From NCBI GenBank assembly GCA_023666975.1, contig JAMPAW010000005.1, positions 10,965 through 74,964 of the forward strand: a stretch of DNA of 64,000 nucleotides, written 5' to 3'. Every line of letters starts with the position of its first letter. Position 1 is the stretch's first letter. This DNA comes from Clostridium sp. GTDB lineage: Bacteria > Bacillota_A > Clostridia > Lachnospirales > Lachnospiraceae. The notes beneath the pieces were generated by a model, which was given only the letters and a program-made list of their open reading frames with translations, was not told the origin of the DNA and ran no database searches. The position numbers and the translations under genes were made by a program. Shown here piece by piece: positions 39,298-47,352 of this stretch.

Positions 39298-39694
39298 CTA
39301 TCTTTTCTCTTACGCCTCGTCCGCCAATAGAAAGCATAGCATACTTACCTTTTTTGACGCTTTCCCAAACTTGGTCATCTGTAATCTTAAATCCGACAAA
39401 CCAACCAACTTTCCCCAGATCAATTCCTAAGGCTTCTTGTTTTTCTTTTGTGAAAACTATACTTTCGACTAAGGTGCCAACACCTTTACGGAAATGCATC
39501 TCACCAGCATCTCGACTATCTATAACGTAATTATAAACAGCCTGTTCTAATTCATCAGATGAAATAACATCACCTTGTAAATCAACGACTGGCTCTCCAT
39601 TTTTTTCAATGACCGAAGCCCATGCGAAGACAAGCCGTTTGTCATCATCCAACTTGTTTATTTCGCAATTTACATTGAATTTTGTTTTATCCAT
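39284..39694 (-). CDS. xkdF: Prohead protease, XkdF-type (Peptidase_S78_2)
   Basis: 136 aa. LVFAWASVIEKNGEPVVDLQ, GDVISSDELEQAVYNYVIDS and DAGEMHFRKGVGTLVESIVF are the XkdF family blocks; the catalytic His and Ser candidates are in MHFRKG and MLSIGGRG. Cleaves scaffold and capsid precursors inside the prohead. TAAGGAAAAAG precedes the ATG. Confidence 0.8.
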   Translation of the reverse strand: MDKTKFNVNCEINKLDDDKRLVFAWASVIEKNGEPVVDLQGDVISSDELEQAVYNYVIDSRDAGEMHFRKGVGTLVESIVFTKEKQEALGIDLGKVGWFVGFKITDDQVWESVKKGKYAMLSIGGRGVREKIDEEE

Positions 39695-39711
39695 TCTTTT
39701 TCCTTAACGAG

Positions 39712-39740
39712 ATATTAACACAGAAAGCATATTTTGTCAA
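39712..39740 (-). promoter_or_regulatory. Late-type promoter (minus) for head genes
   Basis: TTGACAaaata -35 (39735-39740), 17-bp spacer, TAATAT (39712-39717). Confidence 0.7.
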
Positions 39741-40693
39741 GTTTTGTCGCCAATACTATACTCAAGATAACAACGACAATTAATAATATTCTGAGGTAGT
39801 CCAAGGGGATCTCGTGGAAATCTAAGAGGACCATCTGGCGTTATAAATACATCAAAAAATTGGACACCATCACTATTCATTAGTGGAATCATTTGGTGTG
39901 AAACACGAACTCTCTCATCACCAGCGGTAATCCAATGTTTTAACACTCTTGATATATCTAAAGCACCTTTCTCTCCAGCCTGTAATATGCTTTCATACTC
40001 ACCTAATGATGCTAAAATACCAGCATCAGTATCAGCAATCACTGAGGCTCTGTATTCTTTACATCTCTTTAGATATGCTTTCGCTAATCTATCAATTTGA
40101 GACGCAGAAAGAATTATTCCAGTGGCAATAGCACTTGATACTAATGAGTCTTTCTCCTTGTCTCTGTTTTCATAACTTAAAGAACGTTTACTTCCAGACT
40201 TCAATGCAGAAACATAATTATCATATGCTTGTTCTTGCTGTTCTGTTAAGCCGAAAGTATCCTCGAAAGTCTCAAATATTTCACGATTACTCTTTCCTCT
40301 TCGCAAAGCTCTTTGCAAAGCTCTCTCTACCGCCTTTACTGTGCCATAGACGAAGTCGTTTTCACTCTTTATCTTATATCTTCGATAAGAGTTAAGAGTT
40401 GTTTCATTAAGCATATCAAAGCGATATTTACTCATAAAAGAACCCGTCGGAAATACATTAACAATATTATCTCCAGATTCCTTCAAAACGATTTCTCTCA
40501 ATTGTGAATAGCTTGAGCTGTCAACTTCTTTTTCAAATGTCCGGAGACGTACATAAAGTTTATCCAAGAGAAGATTTACATCTAACTTCTCTAAATCCTC
40601 TATCTTGGTTTCTTTAATAAAATCATCGAACAGCTTAAGGATGTTCGCCTTAAGCTGCTTACGATGTCTGTCTCCTATCTCTACACTATTCAT
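39737..40693 (-). CDS. Minor head protein, SPP1 gp7/Mu F-like
   Basis: 318 aa. Long helical N-terminus; the conserved C-terminal domain includes YRASVIADTDAGILASLGEY, HWITAGDERVRVSHQMIPLM and PQNIINCRCYLEY, the Phage_Mu_F signature (ERVR..H, then NCRC). Such proteins sit inside the head near the portal and help DNA exit. Overlaps the portal stop by a few bases. Confidence 0.82.
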   Translation of the reverse strand: MNSVEIGDRHRKQLKANILKLFDDFIKETKIEDLEKLDVNLLLDKLYVRLRTFEKEVDSSSYSQLREIVLKESGDNIVNVFPTGSFMSKYRFDMLNETTLNSYRRYKIKSENDFVYGTVKAVERALQRALRRGKSNREIFETFEDTFGLTEQQEQAYDNYVSALKSGSKRSLSYENRDKEKDSLVSSAIATGIILSASQIDRLAKAYLKRCKEYRASVIADTDAGILASLGEYESILQAGEKGALDISRVLKHWITAGDERVRVSHQMIPLMNSDGVQFFDVFITPDGPLRFPRDPLGLPQNIINCRCYLEYSIGDKT

Positions 40694-42170
40694 TTACCGT
40701 TTTCTTCTGCTCGAGATTTTTGTCAGAGCCTTTAGGTGACTCATTCAATTGACGATCGCCACCTGTTTCATCAGCATCCTGATAATTGGTTCTATTTACC
40801 TTGTCAGCATAACCTTGCGGTATCTGTCCATTGTACTCAGGATCAAGCAAAGGTAATCCACCTTTTTCTCTTAGGTAGTTTTCAAGGACAGAGTCAGGGA
40901 ACAACGGCATACCAGCTTGAGCAAGTTTCATGATAGATGATGCCAAGTTATCAAATGTCTGCGGTTGTAATTCACCTGGACGAATATACGGCATATAGTC
41001 TGTATTCATTCCATTAACAGAGATAAGGAATGGGATGAGTTTTCTGTTGAACTCATTAGCAATAACTTCTGTCCAAGCCTCGATAGCCGCCAAGAATAAT
41101 GATGTTTGGCTTTCAGCAAGAGCAAAACTTCCACGCTCAGAGCCACCAAGCATAATAAAACTAGCAATAACAGAACGTGCAATATCTTGCTGATAACGTT
41201 GAATGATTCTGTCAGTATCAATTGCTCTCGTCCCACGATTAGATAGTAACTCAACATCCACTTTTTTATTAGAAGATGGTTTTCCTTCTGTGTCTTGGTA
41301 AACATCAGATGGAATAACAACACCAGCTTGGCTATTAGCCTTTAAGTCTCTAGCAATCTTTTTATATGCCTCGAGAGCAGTAGCGGCACTTTCATCTCCA
41401 TTAAATGCCGACTTAATCAGAGAATCCGGAACTCGAATAACAGGAACACCATTCAGTTCTCTTTCTACGCCGATTGCTTCGTAATCTTGTGTTCTCTTTA
41501 AGAAATACCAAGGACGATAAGCCCCTCTCAGAATAGATTTTCCTTCAGGGTTTCCATTCGCTGATTTGCACTTAAAGTGAAGGCATTTACTATAAGGAAC
41601 TGTAATAATCTTACCTGTATCCGGTGCTTGCTGTTCAAATGCAAGGATAGTTCCATCATTTTTAATATCCCATCTATATCGAGTATCCTGGGGCATGAAA
41701 GATATTTTTTTGACACCAAGTTTTTTATCTGGGAATAGACTGTTTTTCTTATCTCTAATCTTATAAACTACTTCGAATATAGAATATCCATACTGAAGCA
41801 TACTCATAATGTTGGAAACAATATCATCAAATGTAGAATCCATATCTTGAAAGAGGACTTCATGAATAAATTCTCTTTGAGCCTCAGCCTCTTCTATACC
41901 TCTGACATCGTGTGGAAGATCAATTATCCAGCCAATACGTCGGAAAAGCATCTCAATTGTAATCAATAAAGCAGCGGTGGTACTATCGTTATCACCCATC
42001 TCTTTGTATACTTTTAATGCTCTATCTCCTTGTAGAGCTTTGTCATAATCATAATTATTAGGAATACCGCCAACTACTGATACCCCCATTACGGAGAACT
42101 CTTTTTCTATGTCTCTTTTGAACTCTGCTTCCGCAGTTTTCACATTAACTTCATTTACATTCATTTCCAT
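40686..42170 (-). CDS. Portal protein (DUF935/Mu gp29-like)
   Basis: 494 aa. Helical N-terminus, then the clip/stem region. GWIIDLPHDVRGIEEAEAQR, MLQYGYSIFEVVYKIRDKKN, CLHFKCKSANGNPEGKSILR and GAYRPWYFLKRTQDYEAIGV are the family landmarks. The dodecamer ring forms the DNA gate and terminase dock. The C-terminal tail is charged and disordered. TAGGAAATAAC precedes the ATG. Confidence 0.87.
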   Translation of the reverse strand: MEMNVNEVNVKTAEAEFKRDIEKEFSVMGVSVVGGIPNNYDYDKALQGDRALKVYKEMGDNDSTTAALLITIEMLFRRIGWIIDLPHDVRGIEEAEAQREFIHEVLFQDMDSTFDDIVSNIMSMLQYGYSIFEVVYKIRDKKNSLFPDKKLGVKKISFMPQDTRYRWDIKNDGTILAFEQQAPDTGKIITVPYSKCLHFKCKSANGNPEGKSILRGAYRPWYFLKRTQDYEAIGVERELNGVPVIRVPDSLIKSAFNGDESAATALEAYKKIARDLKANSQAGVVIPSDVYQDTEGKPSSNKKVDVELLSNRGTRAIDTDRIIQRYQQDIARSVIASFIMLGGSERGSFALAESQTSLFLAAIEAWTEVIANEFNRKLIPFLISVNGMNTDYMPYIRPGELQPQTFDNLASSIMKLAQAGMPLFPDSVLENYLREKGGLPLLDPEYNGQIPQGYADKVNRTNYQDADETGGDRQLNESPKGSDKNLEQKKTVNE

Positions 42171-42179
42171 TGTTATTTC

Positions 42180-44093
42180 CTAGATAGATATTGGTGCAGA
42201 TACAATTTCATCTTGTTTTGTTTCTCTCATTGTAAGACCTCTATGAAATGCTCGGCTCATAGCGTCTATTTGATCTTTAAATCTACATCCTGGGAATTTA
42301 GTAAGCTCTTTGATAAAGGCATCATTCCAGTCACCTTCAACAATAAACATTTTTTTGATGCCAGCTTGAGAGGCTGCTGCCTCGGCGCGTATAACTTTAT
42401 TGCCGCTTTCCAGAGAATATTTTACAGGAAAACCGAATAGTTGTTCTGTAATATATACTGCTTGTCCTTTTCCGGCTTGTCCAGGGTCTTGGGGAAAATC
42501 TTGGATACATTCCTCACCATCTTTTTCTGCTGTAGACCTCATAACATCTACAACTCGTTTTTCTTTACCTCTAAAGCGTACAACGTCCATAATGTAGAAA
42601 TTATCGTTAGCATCGAATCTTATCTTTACACCAGCCGAAAACGGAGATTTACTATCTGTACTTCCAGCTAAGTCCCATCCTCTTACTTCAAAACCAGCAG
42701 GAACTTTCTCGGCAGGAATGATTTGAACATCATCGTTCTTAAACATTGCACCTTCTCTAGGCGCTGGGCGTTGCTGTAATTGTCCGGCAACAGCATAATC
42801 ACCTAATTGTCTGGAAAGTTTATTTACTTCCTCCTCTGGGAATTTCTCTGGCCACATAAGGTCGCCATCGTTTTCTCTTTTATCCCAAAGATACAACTCG
42901 CCATTATTCTTATATCCGCCCGGCCATACAACTGTATAGCAACGTCTTTCTGGCTCAAAATACATAGGAATCATAACATGAGTGTAGCCAAGATTCTTGC
43001 TTAAAATCTCACCGGATATGTCTCTCTCATTAATTCTTTGCATAATAACAACAATAGCGGACTTTTTTTGGTCGTTGAGACGTGTCGGAAGAGTTTCGTT
43101 GAACCAAGTAAGGGCTGTATTCATTTGTGCGTCTGAATCGCCTTGTTTTACAGAATGCGGATCGTCAATAATTACTCTATCACCACGCAAACCAGTACCC
43201 GTACCACCAACAGATGATATTTCCTTAAATCCGTTCTTATCGTTTCCGAATTTTTCTTTTGCTTTTACATCAGTAGAAAGTTTGAAAACATCACCCCATA
43301 ATTCCTGATAGCGTGGACTTTTAATAAGTGTACGACACTTAATATTGTCTCGTAAAGCAAGTTTTTTAGAATAGGAAAAGGTAAGGAATTGGTTCCATGG
43401 CATACCTTTGGGACCCCACTCCCAAGACGGCCAGAAAACAGATGTCAATAAACTATTGTGAACGGCAATATCATTCACAACAAAACTATGATCATCTGCG
43501 ACAGTCAAGCAACGGCAAGGTCTTTCTCCAGATTCCTCTATAGAATTGAGTTGGTGATATTCAATTCTGTATTCTATACTATCATCAAATACTGTTGCCA
43601 CTAAGTCACCAAGTGTTAAATCTTTAGCTTTAACCCATCCTCTAGTTGTAAGAACGGGATGTTCGTAGGCGAGAACTAATTCCTCTCCATAGTGTGTAGA
43701 GATTTTTAGTGTTGGAAGTATTCCTTGAATATGTACGTTTTCAACTTTCTTGAAACGGCATCTATGTGTGAGAACCATATCACCGACTTTGATGTCTTTT
43801 AATTTTATAAGACCTCGATTAGTCGTAACTTTTTCTTCTTCCCAGACTGGCTTTGCACTTCCAGGTGGTACATTGATTAGCAAACGATTGATTTCTCCAT
43901 TCGTTACAGCGGTTAGATGTTCTGTAACACAATCAATATGCCAACCATGTGAAAACTCTACAGATGGCTCAAGGACGTCCCAGACAACCTTAATATAGTC
44001 AATAAGAGATTCGGCAGCTAACATCTTATCTAGTTGCCGTCTGTACTTATCTGGATTTTGTAGAATTATGTTTAGTAAATCATCTGCACTCAT
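42180..44093 (-). CDS. terL: Terminase large subunit interrupted by a mini-intein
   Basis: 637 aa precursor. Residues 1-81 and 214-637 are TerL; 82-213 are an intein inserted exactly within the Walker A loop. The exteins join as NVPPGSAK+SLLTSVFWPSWE. Other TerL landmarks: VIIDDPHSVKQGD (Walker B/coupling region), a nuclease domain with VRGWDLAGSTDS (first Asp), DVVRFRGKEKRVVDVM, and the acid residues in DQIDAMSRAF near the end. It pumps DNA through the portal and cuts concatemers. Mature length (505 aa) is normal. Late-type promoter upstream. Without splicing the ATPase would be dead. Confidence 0.9.
   Translation of the reverse strand: MSADDLLNIILQNPDKYRRQLDKMLAAESLIDYIKVVWDVLEPSVEFSHGWHIDCVTEHLTAVTNGEINRLLINVPPGSAKPVWEEEKVTTNRGLIKLKDIKVGDMVLTHRCRFKKVENVHIQGILPTLKISTHYGEELVLAYEHPVLTTRGWVKAKDLTLGDLVATVFDDSIEYRIEYHQLNSIEESGERPCRCLTVADDHSFVVNDIAVHNSLLTSVFWPSWEWGPKGMPWNQFLTFSYSKKLALRDNIKCRTLIKSPRYQELWGDVFKLSTDVKAKEKFGNDKNGFKEISSVGGTGTGLRGDRVIIDDPHSVKQGDSDAQMNTALTWFNETLPTRLNDQKKSAIVVIMQRINERDISGEILSKNLGYTHVMIPMYFEPERRCYTVVWPGGYKNNGELYLWDKRENDGDLMWPEKFPEEEVNKLSRQLGDYAVAGQLQQRPAPREGAMFKNDDVQIIPAEKVPAGFEVRGWDLAGSTDSKSPFSAGVKIRFDANDNFYIMDVVRFRGKEKRVVDVMRSTAEKDGEECIQDFPQDPGQAGKGQAVYITEQLFGFPVKYSLESGNKVIRAEAAASQAGIKKMFIVEGDWNDAFIKELTKFPGCRFKDQIDAMSRAFHRGLTMRETKQDEIVSAPISI
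43455..43850 (-). mobile_element. Mini-intein in TerL (132 aa, Pro at position 1)
   Basis: Residues 82-213 of the precursor. Block A is VTTNRGLIKLKDIKVGDMVL, block B is EHPVLTTRGWV with His145, block F is RCLTVADDHSF with Cys195 and His202, and block G is AVHN before Ser214. No DOD or HNH homing domain is present. Position 1 is Pro82, not Cys, Ser or Ala, and block F position 4 is Cys. Both features recall class 3 inteins, but the Trp and Thr of their WCT motif are absent. Confidence 0.85.
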
Positions 44094-44110
44094 TGAATTT
44101 CCTTAGACAC

Positions 44111-44139
44111 AAGGTATCACAATTTGCTTGCTTTGTCAA
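44111..44139 (-). promoter_or_regulatory. Promoter (minus) for terL
   Basis: TTGACA (44134-44139), 17-bp spacer, TACCTT (44111-44116). Confidence 0.6.
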
Positions 44140-44244
44140 ATGAGAGGCATAAAAAAACGGCACTCCAGAAAGAAGCACCGAAAACAACACGAACAATTAT
44201 TTTATACCATAAATAGGTTAATAAAAGGTTAATATTTTTAGGGG

Positions 44245-44273
44245 TTGACAATTATATTTTTATGTGATATTAT
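44245..44273 (+). promoter_or_regulatory. Strong promoter of a short RNA gene
   Basis: TTGACA (44245-44250), 17-bp spacer, TATTAT (44268-44273). No ORF follows before the terminator at 44319. Confidence 0.75.
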
Positions 44274-44279
44274 CTATTC

Positions 44280-44350
44280 GATGCTTAAGCAGTTATGCTA
44301 TATGCGTTTTGTCCGGACGCTCCCTCTTTCCTCCTGAGGGAGCTTTTTTT
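44280..44350 (+). ncRNA. Candidate regulatory small RNA with anti-Shine-Dalgarno loop
   Basis: A transcript of about 70 nt from the promoter at 44245-44273 to the T7 end. Its 3' hairpin has an 8-bp perfect stem GCTCCCTC/GAGGGAGC and the 9-nt loop TTTCCTCCT. That loop can pair with AGGAGG-type ribosome sites found before many genes in this window. The 5' part carries the palindromes GCTTAAGC and GTCCGGAC. It overlaps no coding sequence except 2 nt of the stop of the convergent gene. Alphaproteobacterial sRNAs with CUCCUCCC loops are a known precedent. Confidence 0.6.
44319..44350 (+). terminator. Terminator of the short RNA
   Basis: 8-bp GC-rich stem, 9-nt loop, T7 tail on the plus strand only. 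Confidence 0.85.
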
Positions 44351-44567
44351 ATTTGACCAAATCTTCTAAATAGCACCATCTGCTACATTGTTTGAGATAT
44401 TCCCATTCGCAACCATCACCATCGCCATAATACCGCATTTCATAGCACTCATAAACTGGATCTTGTTCGTCTTCTGGAATTTGATCTCCGTATGGACGTT
44501 TGAACTCCATAACCACCTTACAGTATGCAATAGGTTTTTCGTCAGGTGTTTTCCATAAACTATTCAT
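44349..44567 (-). CDS. Hypothetical acidic Cys/Tyr-rich protein (72 aa)
   Basis: MNSLWKTPDEKPIAYCKVVM..., with DPVYECYEMRYYGDGDGCEW, Cys and aromatic-rich. The start MNSLWKTPDEKP resembles the short W-xxPxExP proteins (DUF551-like) common in phages. The TAA is adjacent to the short-RNA terminator. Function unknown. Confidence 0.5.
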   Translation of the reverse strand: MNSLWKTPDEKPIAYCKVVMEFKRPYGDQIPEDEQDPVYECYEMRYYGDGDGCEWEYLKQCSRWCYLEDLVK

Positions 44568-44781
44568 CTATGACCTCGAAGTTTTCCTTTAACCAACCAA
44601 TCATATTATCCACTCTGTTTTTATCCCAAGTGTTTTCTCTTAATTCTTTGAGATCATAAATAACTGAGCGTATTGCTGCCCAAGTGTGTAGATTATTATT
44701 GCGTTCTAAAGCATTCAAACAAGCCATCAATAAATCATCATATTTTCGTTTTGTTGTTATGATTATGTTCCCTATTTTCAT
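44560..44781 (-). CDS. Small helical protein (73 aa)
   Basis: Start at 44781 (MKIGNIIITTKRKYDDLLMA) has GAGGT 5 nt upstream and overlaps the preceding stop (TAATG); the longer frame to 44841 is overlap only. Helical, ending WLKENFEVIDE. Unknown. Confidence 0.5.
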   Translation of the reverse strand: MKIGNIIITTKRKYDDLLMACLNALERNNNLHTWAAIRSVIYDLKELRENTWDKNRVDNMIGWLKENFEVIDE

Positions 44782-45011
44782 TATGACCTCACTATTGAAC
44801 AAAAAATATAATCTCTGTAACTTTGTTCTACCTCTCTGCAATATGATGCATAAATTGTATCGTTCGCATATTCTTCAAGTATAGGATAGAACTCAAATGG
44901 TCTTTTTTCATCAGGATCTCCAAATGATACTAGAACCCCGATAGTTCTGTTTATAAATTTCTCGTCATTACTAAATTCGTAAATTTTACCTAATTCGTAT
45001 GTTTCAATCAT
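44781..45011 (-). CDS. Small hypothetical protein (76 aa)
   Basis: Start at 45011 (MIETYELGKIYEF) with GGAG 9 nt upstream. Short beta-rich domain with GVLVSFGDPDEKRPFEFYPI. Stop overlaps the next ATG. Unknown. Confidence 0.5.
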   Translation of the reverse strand: MIETYELGKIYEFSNDEKFINRTIGVLVSFGDPDEKRPFEFYPILEEYANDTIYASYCREVEQSYRDYIFCSIVRS

Positions 45012-45114
45012 TTTCGAATCTCCAAAAAAACAAAAGCCATAAAAGCACAAAAACAAGAAGCCTTATAGTCTTGATATGCCAAACTGACTATGCATAGCCA
45101 AATAAAGAAAGCGG

Positions 45115-45276
45115 TCATATTTTACAATCTTTATCTTTGATTGTTGTTAGAGCCTTCATTTTTTCTATCGCCTCATCAAGTCTTTTACTGTCTTTTTCTA
45201 ATTGCTTGTAGAGAATATCAATTTCTTTTAGCTTCTCGATTATCTTTTGTTTAGTATCGTCACTTAAATCACACAT
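45115..45276 (-). CDS. Coiled-coil small protein (53 aa)
   Basis: MCDLSDDTKQKIIEKLKEID... continuous charged heptads to DKDCKI. Its ATG overlaps the stop of the 45276-45710 gene (TAATG). Too short to judge function; possible fragment of the neighbouring coiled-coil family. Confidence 0.5.
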   Translation of the reverse strand: MCDLSDDTKQKIIEKLKEIDILYKQLEKDSKRLDEAIEKMKALTTIKDKDCKI

Positions 45277-45710
45277 TACTCCTGACTCCCCTCGATTGCA
45301 GCATTAACACGAACCAATAATGCAATTGTCTCTGCATTCATTTCTTTCTGAAAAAATATATGCTCTTTGCATTCTTTCAGCAACTGTGTAAGAAGTTTAT
45401 TTTTTTCAAACTGTTCGCTCCCTTCATAAAATAGCTCACCAATTATTTTTTCTCCCTTGGCTACTTCATCTTTCAGGCATTGAAGTTCGCTATCTTGTTT
45501 CTTTACCTTTTCGGTGAGTTCAACGAAATGGTCGTAATCACAAGGAGCGAGTACTTCTAATACTGTTGAAATATCAAAATCTTTTCTAGTTTCACAACCA
45601 TTTCTATCATACCACACACCAAACTCAGATATTTCTACACCAAATTCTGTTTTGACAAAATAACATCCTGTCTCCAAACTTCCATCTTTCCATTTTTCTG
45701 TCAGATTCAT
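45276..45710 (-). CDS. Coiled-coil accessory protein, paralogue A (144 aa)
   Basis: N-terminal domain NLTEKWKDGSLETGCYFVK and VLEVLAPCDYDHFVELTEKV, coiled-coil middle, C-terminus LTQLLKECKEH...VRVNAAIEGSQE. Three relatives lie at 58382-58921, 61946-62446 and, truncated, 63389-63568. The coiled coil suggests oligomers. GAGGAGT precedes the ATG. Confidence 0.6.
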   Translation of the reverse strand: MNLTEKWKDGSLETGCYFVKTEFGVEISEFGVWYDRNGCETRKDFDISTVLEVLAPCDYDHFVELTEKVKKQDSELQCLKDEVAKGEKIIGELFYEGSEQFEKNKLLTQLLKECKEHIFFQKEMNAETIALLVRVNAAIEGSQE

Positions 45711-45715
45711 TCTAT

Positions 45716-45961
45716 TTACTCCTCAACTTTGAACCAATCATTTACTGATACTTGTGCTTTTCCAACGTAAGTGTAATTTTTGAGAAACGTTTTTATACCT
45801 CTGCTATCGTTGTCTACCTCTAAATCTTTCTCTACAAAATAGCAAAAACAAACATAATCTCCCCATGATGATTTATAAATTCCGAGAATGCGAATAGGTC
45901 TATTGTTTTTACTGCCTTTTGCTCTCCAAATCTCATTAGCTTTAGGATATTTTTTAGACAT
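45716..45961 (-). CDS. Small beta-rich protein (81 aa)
   Basis: YPKANEIWRAKGSKNNRPIR then strands and the end VNDWFKVEE. Related to the N-terminal half of the 62443-62913 product (NPEVGDVW...YVSKAKGSISDLFEVKE), so it is a second member of a shared cassette. GAGGTG precedes the ATG. Unknown. Confidence 0.5.
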   Translation of the reverse strand: MSKKYPKANEIWRAKGSKNNRPIRILGIYKSSWGDYVCFCYFVEKDLEVDNDSRGIKTFLKNYTYVGKAQVSVNDWFKVEE

Positions 45962-46250
45962 CTTTCACCTCAAATAAGTCATCTATTGATTGTTTTCGCT
46001 TACGATCCATTATTTTATCTATATCTTTTCTATTTTCATCAGATAGCATATTGTTATGAAGATAAATGCCAAATTTTTCATACATGAAATTTTGATAGTC
46101 AGCACAAGTATTTCCAAATTCAGCTTGGTTCTTATCCAAACTATCCCTTTTTATGTAATTTGCCAAACGGATAACTTTACTTTCGGAAGACAGGTAAAGC
46201 ATATTTATTAAAGGCTGTATTTCATCTTTATCTATTTCAATTTTACTCAT
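45954..46250 (-). CDS. Hypothetical helical protein (98 aa)
   Basis: MSKIEIDKDEIQPLINMLYL..., charged helices, ends SIDDLFEVKDV, a tail also seen in the 62443-62913 product. First gene of this minus operon, with AGGAGG and a promoter upstream. Unknown. Confidence 0.5.
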   Translation of the reverse strand: MSKIEIDKDEIQPLINMLYLSSESKVIRLANYIKRDSLDKNQAEFGNTCADYQNFMYEKFGIYLHNNMLSDENRKDIDKIMDRKRKQSIDDLFEVKDV

Positions 46251-46278
46251 GGTTCCTCCTAAATTGAATTACGAATCT

Positions 46279-46306
46279 ATATTATCTCGAATATTTTTGT
46301 TGTCAA
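46279..46306 (-). promoter_or_regulatory. Promoter (minus)
   Basis: TTGACA (46301-46306), 16-bp spacer, TAATAT (46279-46284). The -35 overlaps an inverted repeat. Confidence 0.6.
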
Positions 46307-46331
46307 TAGACATTTGATATTTGCTATTGAC
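46302..46331. promoter_or_regulatory. Operator-like inverted repeat
   Basis: GTCAATAG (46302-46309) and CTATTGAC (46324-46331) are perfect inverted half-sites 14 bp apart, overlapping the minus-strand -35. A dimeric repressor site is likely; the binding protein is unknown. Confidence 0.5.
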
Positions 46332-46427
46332 TCCATTATATTTTACTTGTATCCAGTTAATATGACTTGCAAGACCTCACCATTAAATTGGAAGGCAATA
46401 CAGGGAAGTTTTTTCTTCTCTGTTTTT

Positions 46428-46436
46428 TTATCCACA
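46428..46436 (+). promoter_or_regulatory. DnaA box (exact consensus)
   Basis: TTATCCACA in the divergent intergenic region, 15 bp upstream of the plus promoter. It may link expression to DnaA level. Confidence 0.35.
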
Positions 46437-46450
46437 GGCTTCTATAAAGT

Positions 46451-46478
46451 TTGACAATTAAGCTGTATATGCTAATTT
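46451..46478 (+). promoter_or_regulatory. Promoter (plus) of the right-hand early operon
   Basis: TTGACA (46451-46456), 16-bp spacer, TAATTT (46473-46478); GGAGG at 46488-46492 serves the ATG at 46500. Confidence 0.6.
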
Positions 46479-46499
46479 CAATGTTGTGGAGGAAACAAC

Positions 46500-46715
46500 A
46501 TGAAAAAAATAGAAAAAGGTGGATACATCAAATTAAAAGATGGACGCAACAAGCTATACGAAGTCGTTAATGTTCGATATGATTACGGTAAGTATATTGT
46601 AACTTACCATGATGACGATATAAGAATGGACATAACTTCTTGCTATGATAAAGACGGACATTACATATCTGATAATTACAATGGCGATAATATGGATATT
46701 TGCGAGGTTATATAA
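46500..46715 (+). CDS. Small hypothetical protein (71 aa)
   Basis: MKKIEKGGYIKLKDGRNKLY..., alternating Lys and acidic residues with a beta-barrel-like pattern (VNVRYDYGKYIVTYHDDDI). First gene of the plus operon; GGAGG upstream. Unknown. Confidence 0.55.
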   Translation: MKKIEKGGYIKLKDGRNKLYEVVNVRYDYGKYIVTYHDDDIRMDITSCYDKDGHYISDNYNGDNMDICEVI

Positions 46716-47197
46716 TGAAGGCATTTATAAAAATTGTGACCGACGTTCTTGCTTACTTTATCTTCGTTTTGGTAATATCATTAATTACTGCAATTCTAGT
46801 GTTGGCTAGAAACAGCATTTCAGCAATTGAAGATATTGATATTCTGGCCAATAATCTGTATTTCGAGGCAAGGAACTCAAGCGTTGAAGATAGAATAGCC
46901 ATAGCAGTAACAGTGCTAAACAGAGTTGATAGCAAAGAATATCCAAACTCTATTGAAGAGGTTATCTTCCAGCCAAATCAGTTTTCTTGGACATCTGAGT
47001 ATTTATATCCAGCAATGAATAAAGAATGGAAAAAATGCAGAGTAATAGCTGAAATGGTTTACAATAATCCTGATGCATTTAGAAGTAAAGATATATGCTT
47101 TCACTATGTGAGCCGTCTTGACTATCCTAAAGGACATTGGACGCATAATATGTCGCATAAGACGAAAATTGGTAAACATTGGTTTTTATGCAAATGA
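46715..47197 (+). CDS. SleB-type cell wall hydrolase
   Basis: 160 aa. N-terminal signal anchor (VTDVLAYFIFVLVISLITAI), then the Hydrolase_2 domain. ILANNLYFEARNSSVEDRIA supplies the catalytic Glu (YFEAR), and NRVDSKEYPNSIEEVIFQ, FSWTSE and FHYVSRLDYPKGHW follow. SleB-type lytic transglycosylases cut glycan strands. An anchor instead of a cleaved signal keeps it at the inner membrane, facing the periplasm. ATG at 46715 overlaps the preceding TAA; GAGG about 8 nt upstream. In the early operon, away from the lysis cassette; it may act on entry, superinfection or wall remodelling. Confidence 0.8.
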   Translation: MKAFIKIVTDVLAYFIFVLVISLITAILVLARNSISAIEDIDILANNLYFEARNSSVEDRIAIAVTVLNRVDSKEYPNSIEEVIFQPNQFSWTSEYLYPAMNKEWKKCRVIAEMVYNNPDAFRSKDICFHYVSRLDYPKGHWTHNMSHKTKIGKHWFLCK

Positions 47198-47352
47198 AGA
47201 TATGGATATACAGACCAGATAAAGGGTATAGAGATGATATTCAGCTCGACTGCCTATATGATGAAAAGGGTATGTCATATACATCTGATCAGAAAAGCAT
47301 ACAACTACCAAAAACAGATAAACATAGCATTAAGATGGAGGTACCGAAATGA
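47194..47352 (+). CDS. Small hypothetical protein (52 aa)
   Basis: MKIWIYRPDKGYRDDIQLDC..., coupled by ATGA overlaps to sleB upstream and to the next gene downstream. Beta-rich and charged. Unknown. Confidence 0.5.
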   Translation: MKIWIYRPDKGYRDDIQLDCLYDEKGMSYTSDQKSIQLPKTDKHSIKMEVPK

